Of a stretch of 5,609 nt of DNA, positions 1 through 5,185 are shown piece after piece. A program made the translations under genes and the position numbers. Source of the stretch: Rhodospirillaceae bacterium (lineage in GTDB: Bacteria; Pseudomonadota; Alphaproteobacteria; MPNO01; UBA2964). The stretch lies in NCBI GenBank assembly GCA_018660305.1, contig JABJKO010000017.1, positions 1-5,609 on the forward strand. Direction: 5' to 3'. The first letter of the stretch is position 1. Each line of letters starts with the position of its first letter. The notes beneath the pieces are model-generated. The model saw only the letters and a list, made by a program, of their open reading frames with translations. It was not told the origin of the DNA and did not search any database.

Positions 1-552
1 ATCAAGGCGGTGGTGGGGGAGGTCGCGGATCATTTCGGCGGCCTGGATATTCTGGTCAACAACGCCGGCATATCCCAGCACACCCTGATCGACGACGATG
101 ACTACGAAGCGATCTGGGACCGGCATTTGGATATTCTGCTCCGCGCCCATACCCGGACCATCCGCGCCGCGCTGCCCCATCTCCGCGCCAGCGAGGGCGG
201 GCGCATCGTCAACATCGCCTCCACCGAAGGCCTGGGCGCGACGCCGGAAACCAGCCCCTACACAGCCGGCAAGCATGGCGTCATTGGCCTGACGCGTTCC
301 CTGGCCGTGGAACTGGGGCGGGAAGGCATCACCGTCAACTGCATCTGTCCCGGCGCCATCCGTACCGGCATGACCGCGAACATCAAGGAAGAACACAAGA
401 CGATTTTTGCCAAACGCCGTATCCCCCTCAGGCGATATGCCGATCCGGAGGAAGTCGCCCACGGCACCCTGAATTTCGTGCTGCCCGCGTCCAGCTACAT
501 GAACGGCGCCGTGCTGCCCGTGGATGCCGGCCTGACCATCAAGAACGCATAG
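1..552 (+). CDS. SDR family NAD(P)-dependent oxidoreductase, C-terminal part (5' end outside window)
   Basis: The reading frame is open from base 1, so the visible 183 residues are the C-terminal part of a classical short-chain dehydrogenase/reductase, which interconverts alcohols and ketones with NAD(P). Visible family marks are NNAG (residues 20-23, bases 58-69), a serine in NIAST, and YTAGK. The serine-to-tyrosine spacing is 13 residues, as is typical, which gives the Ser-Tyr-Lys catalytic set. Further marks are the PGAIRTGM loop after strand 6, and a late DPEEVA segment with a closing AVLPVDAG strand. The N-terminal Rossmann glycine motif and roughly 65-70 residues lie upstream, so cofactor preference cannot be read. 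Substrate is unknown. The gene runs toward the flavin monooxygenase gene, with only 7 bp between their stop codons and no visible terminator. Any functional link to the minus-strand operon is inferred from position only. Confidence 0.93.
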   Translation: MKAVVGEVADHFGGLDILVNNAGISQHTLIDDDDYEAIWDRHLDILLRAHTRTIRAALPHLRASEGGRIVNIASTEGLGATPETSPYTAGKHGVIGLTRSLAVELGREGITVNCICPGAIRTGMTANIKEEHKTIFAKRRIPLRRYADPEEVAHGTLNFVLPASSYMNGAVLPVDAGLTIKNA

Positions 553-559
553 CGGACAT

Positions 560-1627
560 TCAATCGGAAAACGCCGGCATCACCTGTTCGCCGAAGCGGC
601 GCATGGAGGCTAGGTTTTGTTCCTGGTTCATATCGCCGAAACCCGTCTGGCACAGCAAATGTTGCACGCCCACATCCCGCAACTCGGCCACCTGCTCCTT
701 CACCCGCGCGGGGGAGCCGTAAAGACATCCCGTTTCCAGGGTATAGGGCAGGGCGTCTGCGTCGCTGATGGCGGGATCCGTCCAGGGGTTCAGCATGTTT
801 GGATCGATTTCAAAGTCGTCCGGGTTATGGGCCTCGCGCACATGCATCATATGTTCGCGGGTATCGAGCAGCAGTTGGCAGATCTCGTCTTCCGCCTGGG
901 CGTCGCTGTCCGCCACATAGACATTGCGCCATAAGGCTATCTGCTTCATCAGACGGTTGTGGGTGGCTTCGTCATGGCCGCCCGCCCGCAGGCCGGCTTC
1001 ATACGTGTTCCAGCGATCCTTGATCTTTTCCACGCCCAGGCGCGCGGTCAGAATGGGGATGCCCAGACGACCGCATTCCTCGAACGATCCCGGTGATATG
1101 ACGCTGCGCCACAAAGGCGGACCCGGTTGCTGAACGGGTCGCGGCCGCAGTTCCGGAATTTCGATGGAATGGAACTTGCCGTCATACTTCAACGGCGCCT
1201 CTGTCCAGGCCCGCTGCATGATATCGACGGCCTCGTCCATGCGTTCCCGGCTGTCGTCGCTGCGCAGGCCGTGGCCGACGAATTCATATTCGTTGTAAAC
1301 CGTGCCCTTGCCCACGCCCACATCGATGCGGCCCTTGGACAGGTTATCCAGCAGCGCCAATTGCGTCGCCAGGCGGATGGGGTGGTGAAAGGGCATCTGC
1401 ACCACGGCGAAGCCGATCCTGATACGTTCCGTACGCATGGCCAGGGCGGCGGCGAACACGACGGCGTCGTTATAGACGCTCTCGCCGGTAAAATAATGCT
1501 CGGTCAGCCAAACATCCGAGAAACCCAGTTCCTCGGCGTAGCAAACCTGCTCTATCTGTTGGTCAATACGCGCCGCATCTTCATCGCCGGATGGGGACAG
1601 GGACAAGGTTAGCCAGCCAAACTGCAT
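560..1627 (-). CDS. LLM class flavin-dependent oxidoreductase (bacterial luciferase-like monooxygenase)
   Basis: Predicted 355-residue TIM-barrel enzyme of the luciferase-like monooxygenase family. Members use reduced FMN or F420; the likely cofactor here is FMN, supplied by a separate reductase. Evidence is the N-terminal strand MQFGWLTL, the segment AEELGFSDVWLTEHYF (residues 31-46, the family's EHHF-type motif with Tyr replacing the second His), HHPIRLATQLALLDNLSKGR (81-100), and the phosphate-site-like loop GVGKGT (104-109). A long insertion rich in acidic residues follows, then a C-terminal GSPARVKEQV segment, as in LuxA-like proteins. I chose the ATG at 1627 because GGAG lies 6 nt upstream. 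The frame continues upstream to a TTG at 1654, and an ATG at 1639 overlaps the ribosome binding site. It is last in the minus-strand set, 66 nt after the creatinase. Substrate is unknown; breakdown of an organic nitrogen or sulfur compound is possible but only inferred from context. Confidence 0.9.
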   Translation of the reverse strand: MQFGWLTLSLSPSGDEDAARIDQQIEQVCYAEELGFSDVWLTEHYFTGESVYNDAVVFAAALAMRTERIRIGFAVVQMPFHHPIRLATQLALLDNLSKGRIDVGVGKGTVYNEYEFVGHGLRSDDSRERMDEAVDIMQRAWTEAPLKYDGKFHSIEIPELRPRPVQQPGPPLWRSVISPGSFEECGRLGIPILTARLGVEKIKDRWNTYEAGLRAGGHDEATHNRLMKQIALWRNVYVADSDAQAEDEICQLLLDTREHMMHVREAHNPDDFEIDPNMLNPWTDPAISDADALPYTLETGCLYGSPARVKEQVAELRDVGVQHLLCQTGFGDMNQEQNLASMRRFGEQVMPAFSD

Positions 1628-1633
1628 GGACGT

Positions 1634-1637
1634 CTCC
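1634..1637 (-). promoter_or_regulatory. Shine-Dalgarno site of the flavin monooxygenase gene
   Basis: Reads GGAG on the minus strand, 6 nt before the ATG at 1627. It decides the start, because the longer alternatives at 1639 and 1654 would place this site inside the coding region. Confidence 0.65.
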
Positions 1638-1676
1638 ATTTCACTCGTAAACAATGCAACAGAAGTTAATTGATGA

Positions 1677-1690
1677 TGGCAGGTCTGCCA
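1677..1690. repeat. Short inverted repeat between creatinase and monooxygenase genes
   Basis: TGGCAG and CTGCCA form perfect 6-base arms around a 2-base centre, just after the creatinase stop codon on the minus strand. As RNA it could fold as a 5-bp stem with a 4-nt loop. No run of U follows on either strand, so it is not a convincing intrinsic terminator. It could be a weak operator, or a pause or RNA-processing site that uncouples the last gene from the first two. It may also be chance. Confidence 0.35.
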
Positions 1691-1693
1691 AGT

Positions 1694-2908
1694 CTAGCTG
1701 CCAATGATGTTGTGCTCCGGGCCAAAGGGAAAGGTGGTGATATTCTCGGCATCATCTTCGCCGACGATCAGAATATCATGTTCCCGGTAGCCGCCGGCGC
1801 CGGGTTGCCCCTCGGGTATCATGATCATGGGTTCCATGGAGACGACCATGCCGGCTTGCAGCACCGTCTCCACATCCTCCCGCAGTTCCACGCCGGCCTC
1901 GCGGCCGTAATAGTGGCTCAACACCCCAAACGAATGGCCATAGCCGAATGAGCGGTATTGCAGCAGATCATGGGCGCGATAGATTTCGTTCAGTTCCTTC
2001 GCAATTTCGTCGCACCTGGCGCCCGGCCTGATCAATTCCAAACCCCGGCGATGGACCTGGCAATTGATCTGCCACAAATGGAGATGCTCGGCGCTGGCGT
2101 GTTCGCAAAACAGCGTGCGTTCCAGGGCCGTGTAGTAGCCGAAGATCATGGGGAAACAGTTCAGACTCAAGATATCGCCGGTCTGAATGACCCGATTGGT
2201 CACGGGATTATGGGCGCCGTCGGTGTTGGTGCCGGACTGAAACCAGGTCCAGCTGTCCATCAGTTCGACAAAGGGGAAGCTGCCGGCGATATCCCTGATC
2301 ATGGCATTGGTCGAGGCCATGGCGATTTCATGTTCCGGCACGCCGGCGGCGACCGCCTCGACACAGGCCTGTCCGCCGACCTCGCAAATGCGCGCGCCGG
2401 TGCGGATCAGGGTTTGCTCCTCCGCTGATTTGATGGTGCGCTGCCACATGACGGGTTGGCCGATATCGACGAATTCCACGTCGGGGAAGGCGTCCGACAA
2501 TTGCTGGTGAAACTCCAGGCTGACGTGATCGAATTCAATGCCCAGCCGTTTTGCACCCGGCAGCAGTTCCTGCAAGGCGCGGAAATAGTTGTCCTTGCGC
2601 CAATCCGTGTAGGTGATGTTGTCACCATGGCTGCGCCGGCCGGGCTGGCCGCCGTCAATGGCTGCGGTGACGGTGGTGGCCTGGTCACCGTCCATCACCA
2701 GGGCGTACTTGCGACCGAAATAACAGTACAGAAAGCCCGAGAGATAACAGATGTTGTGATAGGAGGTGAAAATGCAGGCATCAATATTATGCTCTGCCAG
2801 ATGCCCTCGGATCTTGGCTTGCCGGCGCTCCATCTCGTCATTGCTAAATGGCGACCAGCTTTTCGGGCCATTTTGCCACTTCACCACATGCAGCAGGTCG
2901 TCTTGCAT
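1694..2908 (-). CDS. Creatinase (creatine amidinohydrolase, EC 3.5.3.3), M24 'pita-bread' fold
   Basis: Predicted cytoplasmic enzyme hydrolysing creatine to sarcosine and urea. The protein aligns almost end to end with my recollection of the 403-residue Pseudomonas putida creatinase. The N-terminal creatinase domain carries FTSYHN and YCYFGR; the C-terminal M24-fold domain carries WTWFQSG, DGAHNPV, YYTALERTLF, FGYGHSFG, YYGREAG and VVSMEPMIM. Counterparts of the known active-site residues are all present: Phe64, Arg66, His233, Tyr259, Glu263, His325, Arg336, Glu359 and His377 (P. putida 62, 64, 232, 258, 262, 324, 335, 358, 376). The metal ligands of true M24 aminopeptidases are replaced, as in creatinase. 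The ATG at 2908 gives 404 residues. An upstream frame to 2980 would add 24 unlike residues and overlap the preceding gene, so I rejected it. The start has only a weak GGAT site and lies 5 nt after the DUF1185 stop, suggesting translational coupling. A relative acting on another guanidino compound is possible but less likely. Confidence 0.93.
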   Translation of the reverse strand: MQDDLLHVVKWQNGPKSWSPFSNDEMERRQAKIRGHLAEHNIDACIFTSYHNICYLSGFLYCYFGRKYALVMDGDQATTVTAAIDGGQPGRRSHGDNITYTDWRKDNYFRALQELLPGAKRLGIEFDHVSLEFHQQLSDAFPDVEFVDIGQPVMWQRTIKSAEEQTLIRTGARICEVGGQACVEAVAAGVPEHEIAMASTNAMIRDIAGSFPFVELMDSWTWFQSGTNTDGAHNPVTNRVIQTGDILSLNCFPMIFGYYTALERTLFCEHASAEHLHLWQINCQVHRRGLELIRPGARCDEIAKELNEIYRAHDLLQYRSFGYGHSFGVLSHYYGREAGVELREDVETVLQAGMVVSMEPMIMIPEGQPGAGGYREHDILIVGEDDAENITTFPFGPEHNIIGS

Positions 2909-2913
2909 AAGGG

Positions 2914-3459
2914 CTAATCCGTGATTGGTTTGCTGCCGACCCGTGGAAGGGGGCGGCCACCATCGGCCACGCCCATGCACAGGACAATTTCATCAGCCCG
3001 CGGCGCATCGCCGATCATCACGGTGATGGTGTCGAAATGATCGAACGACCAGGCTTGATCCTTGTGGCCCAAAGGTAGATCAATGGGCGCGCCCACCGCC
3101 GCCACTTTAGCGTTCGAGGCGATCAAGGCCTCGCCGCCGCCCACCGCGGCCCGCATGGGCTTGCCCAGCTTCGGATGGATCATCGCCCCGCCATGTTCGA
3201 GATCGCCGGCGGCGCCGACAATGGCTGCTTTGCCATAGCTGACCGGCGGCCCATCCAGCAGGGCGACCGCCTGTTCCATGAGCCGCTCGCCAAGCTGACC
3301 GCCCATGTCAAATAGCGGCGATAGATCCTCAACATGGCTGCCGGCGAAGGGGTTTTCAACCACCGCCATGGCGACCACACGAACGATAGGGTCGCAGGCC
3401 TGGCCCATGCTATCCGTTTCGATCACCTCTTTGATCGTCATGGTCTTGCGAAGTTTCAT
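2914..3459 (-). CDS. AA_synth / DUF1185 family protein (putative amino acid synthesis family)
   Basis: A 181-residue cytoplasmic protein of the family often annotated 'amino acid synthesis' (AA_synth, formerly DUF1185), whose biochemical activity is not established to my knowledge. Recognisable family segments are VENPFAG (34-40), VEDLSPLFDMGGQLG (43-57), YGKAAIVG (75-82), LEHGGAMIHPKLGKPMR (87-103), the glycine-rich AVGGG, PIDLPLGHKD (125-134), DAPRADEI (151-158) and the C-terminal DGGRPLPRVG. Length fits the family. I chose the ATG at 3459 because GGAG lies 9 nt upstream; an ATG at 3465 adds two residues but sits only 3 nt from it. The frame stays open to 3579, but those extra residues run through the divergent promoter and into the propeller gene. 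It is the first gene of the minus-strand operon, 5 nt before the creatinase, so a role in the same pathway is a fair inference. Confidence 0.88.
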   Translation of the reverse strand: MKLRKTMTIKEVIETDSMGQACDPIVRVVAMAVVENPFAGSHVEDLSPLFDMGGQLGERLMEQAVALLDGPPVSYGKAAIVGAAGDLEHGGAMIHPKLGKPMRAAVGGGEALIASNAKVAAVGAPIDLPLGHKDQAWSFDHFDTITVMIGDAPRADEIVLCMGVADGGRPLPRVGSKPITD

Positions 3460-3472
3460 TTCCATTCTCTCC

Positions 3473-3494
3473 GGAAAATTGGATATGGTTTTCC
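3473..3494. promoter_or_regulatory. Inverted repeat GGAAAA-N10-TTTTCC in the divergent promoter region
   Basis: Perfect 6-base arms at 3473-3478 and 3489-3494 span 22 bp. They lie between the DUF1185 start (3459) and the propeller start (3530). Arm spacing of 16 bp centre to centre (about 1.5 helical turns) is loosely compatible with a dimeric regulator, though not the ideal 10 or 20 bp. The left arm begins directly upstream of the DUF1185 ribosome binding site, so occupancy could block that operon. It is a candidate operator only. Confidence 0.35.
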
Positions 3495-3503
3495 AGTATA
3501 CTG
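3494..3503. promoter_or_regulatory. Perfect palindrome CAGTATACTG, candidate operator or overlapping divergent -10 boxes
   Basis: The 10-bp palindrome contains TATACT, a 5-of-6 match to the -10 consensus, on both strands. It could therefore serve leftward transcription of the DUF1185-creatinase operon and rightward transcription of the propeller gene. I found no good -35 hexamer at 15-18 bp on either side, which would fit activator-dependent promoters. A near-copy occurs before the LysR gene at 5160-5169. Confidence 0.4.
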
Positions 3504-3518
3504 ACACAGTTGGCTGGT

Positions 3519-3523
3519 GGAGG
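3519..3523 (+). promoter_or_regulatory. Shine-Dalgarno site of the beta-propeller gene
   Basis: GGAGG lies 6 nt before the ATG at 3530. It fixes the start at the residue that begins a signal peptide, against longer in-frame starts such as those at 3485 and 3305. Confidence 0.75.
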
Positions 3524-3529
3524 CGCGAC

Positions 3530-4390
3530 ATGATCCGCAGAATGCTTTTGATGTGTATGACCGTGATTGCCCTTGCCAATCAGGCCATCGCGGAATCGCG
3601 GCTCGAATTCCTGGGCGCTAGCACCGCCGATCTTGAAAACCCTCATGATCTGAAACTGTCGCCGGACGGCCGTTATCTCTTCGTGTCCGACGTGGGACAC
3701 AACCGCGTCGCCATTCTCGATCCGGAAACCCTGAAATTTGTCGGATCGTTCGGTTCCGATCACCAATCGGGCACCCACGACATCGATTATGATGATCAGG
3801 GCCGGGCCTATGTGGCCGATACCCACAACAATCGGGTGGTTATCTACGAGATGGATGGGATCAAGGCCAAACAGATTGGCGAGCTGACCGCGCAAATTCG
3901 TGGTCCCGAAGGTGTTCTGGCCCACCCCAACGGCCGTATCTATGTGGGTGGCGCCTGGTCGGGCAACGTGGTGGCTTATCAGGATGGCAAAGTGGTCGCC
4001 GTGCTGGACGGCCTGTCTTCGCCCCATGATCTTGAAGTGGCGCCGGACGGGGACATCTGGCTTTCCGACGCTGGCAACGACCGCATGCTGCGCCTGTCGC
4101 CGGAATTGAAGATCAAACAGGAACGTGGTGGCGCGCCTTACAAGTTCGATGGCGTCCGCTATCAGGATGTTCTGCCCGACGGCGTGGTGATCGCCGCCGA
4201 CAAGAATAACCATCAGGTCAAGTTCATCGCCTCCGACGGGCGGCTGGTGCTGACCCTTGGCTCCGGCCATGCCGGCAAGGGACCAGGCCTTTTCACGACA
4301 CCGGAAGGGGTGGAAAGCCGTGGTGATACGCTTTGGATCTCGGATTCTGGCAACGACCGCGTGGTGAAATACAAACTGCGCTTTAACTAG
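3530..4390 (+). CDS. Exported NHL-repeat six-bladed beta-propeller protein
   Basis: A 286-residue protein starting with a signal peptide: basic MIRR, a hydrophobic core, and an AIA motif with likely cleavage after residue 21. The mature protein is therefore probably periplasmic. About six NHL/SMP-30-like repeats follow. Each has a turn such as SPDGRYLFVSD, YDDQGRAYVAD, HPNGRIYVGG, APDGDIWLSD, DGVVIAAD or RGDTLWISD, followed by an asparagine-rich turn such as GHNRV, THNNRVV, WSGNVV, GNDRM, KNNHQV or GNDRVV. The propeller entry strands carry PHDL (38-41), THDI (82-85), GPEGV (125-129), PHDL (165-168) and PEGV (258-261). Their His and Glu residues face the central pore in related lyases and lactonases and could bind metal, but no activity can be assigned. 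It is divergent from the creatinase operon and may share its promoter region. A ligand-binding or scaffold role, or a lyase-like enzyme, are all possible. Confidence 0.9.
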   Translation: MIRRMLLMCMTVIALANQAIAESRLEFLGASTADLENPHDLKLSPDGRYLFVSDVGHNRVAILDPETLKFVGSFGSDHQSGTHDIDYDDQGRAYVADTHNNRVVIYEMDGIKAKQIGELTAQIRGPEGVLAHPNGRIYVGGAWSGNVVAYQDGKVVAVLDGLSSPHDLEVAPDGDIWLSDAGNDRMLRLSPELKIKQERGGAPYKFDGVRYQDVLPDGVVIAADKNNHQVKFIASDGRLVLTLGSGHAGKGPGLFTTPEGVESRGDTLWISDSGNDRVVKYKLRFN

Positions 4391-4769
4391 TCGTTCCGGC
4401 CAGGGCCGTGACGCCGACGGCCAGGAACAATGACCATTGGAACTGCTTGTACACCGCGCCGGGCAATTTCGAGGTCGACACCAGCAGCAGATGCACCGCA
4501 CCGTAGGCCAGAAACTGCAAGGCGACGTAAAGCACCAGGGGACCGGCCGCTTCGGCGCTCACCTTTCCCAGACCGCCATACAATAGCGCCGCCGCCGCGA
4601 TCACCAGGGTCGCCGTGGACATGTGCCAGACGAATGCCATGATCCGTTTAGAGATCGGATCAAAGCTTGCTTCCAACATGGGCAGAAAGAATTGTTTGCG
4701 CCCGATCGTGCTGTGCCCCAGCACCATGAAAGCGGCCAGGCCACCCGAAACCAGCAACAGGGTATTCAT
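4383..4769 (-). CDS. Small membrane protein with four predicted transmembrane helices, function unknown
   Basis: A 128-residue inner-membrane protein that I do not recognise. Hydrophobic segments lie at about residues 3-19, 43-66, 75-98 and 110-125, giving four helices with few extramembrane residues. The loop between helices 1 and 2 is polar (GRKQFF, then DPISKR). Three histidines sit in or at the edge of helices: His19 (GHST), His49 (FVWHMST) and His93 (AVHLLL). I chose the ATG at 4769, which is preceded by GGTGATC, complementary to the 16S rRNA tail. A GTG at 4778 would instead overlap the stop of the upstream ABM-like gene as GTGA and add three residues. Either way the two genes look co-transcribed and translationally coupled. 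Its 3' end overlaps the propeller gene's 3' end by 8 bp. Confidence 0.8.
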   Translation of the reverse strand: MNTLLLVSGGLAAFMVLGHSTIGRKQFFLPMLEASFDPISKRIMAFVWHMSTATLVIAAAALLYGGLGKVSAEAAGPLVLYVALQFLAYGAVHLLLVSTSKLPGAVYKQFQWSLFLAVGVTALAGTTS

Positions 4770-4772
4770 GGC

Positions 4773-4779
4773 GATCACC
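4773..4779 (-). promoter_or_regulatory. Atypical ribosome binding site of the membrane protein gene, overlapping the upstream stop
   Basis: Minus-strand GGTGATC matches the complement of the 16S rRNA 3' tail (...AGGAGGTGATC...) and ends 3 nt before the ATG at 4769. In that register the spacing is equivalent to that of a normal AGGAGG site. It overlaps the TGA stop of the ABM-like gene, as expected for coupled translation. A GTG start at 4778 within the same bases is the alternative. Confidence 0.4.
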
Positions 4780-5077
4780 CGGCTGTCTCGGCCGCCAGGC
4801 TCAGGCGCGTTGCGTTCGGCCCGCTGCCGGAGAATTCGCCAATCTTGGCGGCGAAGGTCTTGAAAAAATCCTGGGACTGCAAATGGGACAAGGTCTCTTC
4901 GCTATCCCATTCGCCCACATGCACCCGGCCGACCCCATCTGGCGCCACATTCACCCGGTAACTGAATTTGCCGTGCAAGGCGGGGTCCGCGTCTATGGCC
5001 GCTACGAATTCCTCCGCCGCCGCCAGCCATGGTCCTTCGTCGCCGTCGTAATCGTATTGAATCAAGATGCCGAACAT
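4775..5077 (-). CDS. Small ABM-like (antibiotic biosynthesis monooxygenase superfamily) alpha/beta-barrel protein
   Basis: A 100-residue soluble protein with the pattern of a dimeric ferredoxin-like alpha/beta barrel. An opening strand FGILIQYDY (2-10) is followed by a helix, WLAAAEEFVAAIDADP (17-32), and two strands, FSYRVNVAPD (38-47) and RVHVGEWDS (51-59). An ABM-style helix comes next, ETLSHLQSQDFFKTFAAKIG (61-80), then a short last strand, RLSLAAE (91-97). The W-D/S-x-E followed by HL and FF-x-x-F spacing resembles ABM-domain proteins, which include cofactor-free quinol monooxygenases and haem-degrading enzymes, but also many uncharacterised members. No specific active site can be named. 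The ATG at 5077 follows AGGAG by 7 nt; the frame open to 5128 lacks such a site. It leads a two-gene unit with the membrane protein and is divergent from the LysR gene, which is therefore its likely regulator. Confidence 0.8.
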   Translation of the reverse strand: MFGILIQYDYDGDEGPWLAAAEEFVAAIDADPALHGKFSYRVNVAPDGVGRVHVGEWDSEETLSHLQSQDFFKTFAAKIGEFSGSGPNATRLSLAAETAG

Positions 5078-5084
5078 GGAGCTT

Positions 5085-5089
5085 CTCCT
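5085..5089 (-). promoter_or_regulatory. Shine-Dalgarno site of the ABM-like gene
   Basis: Minus-strand AGGAG lies 7 nt before the ATG at 5077. It supports this start over the longer open frame reaching 5128. Confidence 0.75.
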
Positions 5090-5148
5090 CTGCTCAAGTG
5101 TTTCCCTGAAGTGAGGATAGGCAGGCATGTGGAATTGATGAAATTTAT

Positions 5149-5171
5149 TATTGATATATCAGTATATTGAT
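5149..5171. promoter_or_regulatory. AT-rich operator/promoter candidate between the ABM-like gene and the LysR gene
   Basis: This AT-rich stretch stands out from its GC-rich surroundings. It holds the perfect palindrome TGATATATCA (5152-5161), two direct copies of TATTGAT (5149-5155 and 5165-5171, 16 bp apart), and CAGTATATTG (5160-5169), a 9-of-10 match to the palindrome at 3494-3503. It offers -10-like TATATT (plus strand, 5163-5168) and TATACT (minus strand, 5166-5161) without a good -35 box on either side. LysR-type regulators usually bind such dyads next to their own gene, so self-regulation and control of the divergent ABM-like unit are likely. Confidence 0.5.
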
Positions 5172-5185
5172 TTTATGAATTTTGT

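Noticed and set aside
1127..1612. Plus-strand open frame of 161 codons inside the monooxygenase gene
   Set aside because: Antisense shadow of a well-supported LLM gene; no ribosome binding site or domain pattern.
1677..1690. Inverted repeat as an intrinsic terminator after creatinase
   Set aside because: Short stem, and no U-run follows on the minus strand. I list it only as an inverted repeat.
1958..2428. Plus-strand open frame of 156 codons inside the creatinase gene
   Set aside because: Antisense shadow of the creatinase; composition reflects the opposite strand's codons.
1694..2908. Reading the M24 protein as a Xaa-Pro aminopeptidase, ectoine hydrolase or DMSP lyase
   Set aside because: The M24 metal ligands are replaced as in creatinase, and the residues contacting creatine in the P. 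putida enzyme (Phe, Arg, His, Tyr, Glu, Arg, Glu) are all present in register.
2909..2980. Upstream extension of the creatinase adding 24 residues
   Set aside because: It overlaps the end of the DUF1185 gene, the added residues have no family resemblance, and the ATG at 2908 gives the usual creatinase length.
3305..3529. Upstream in-frame extension of the beta-propeller gene
   Set aside because: It would run antisense through the DUF1185 start and bury the signal peptide. GGAGG 6 nt before 3530 supports the shorter start.
3410..4501. Long minus-strand open frame (363 codons) opposite the beta-propeller gene
   Set aside because: It lies antisense to a clear secreted NHL-repeat protein, its translation is rich in His, Arg and Val without domain pattern, and it would cover the divergent promoter. 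It is a shadow of GC-rich coding DNA.
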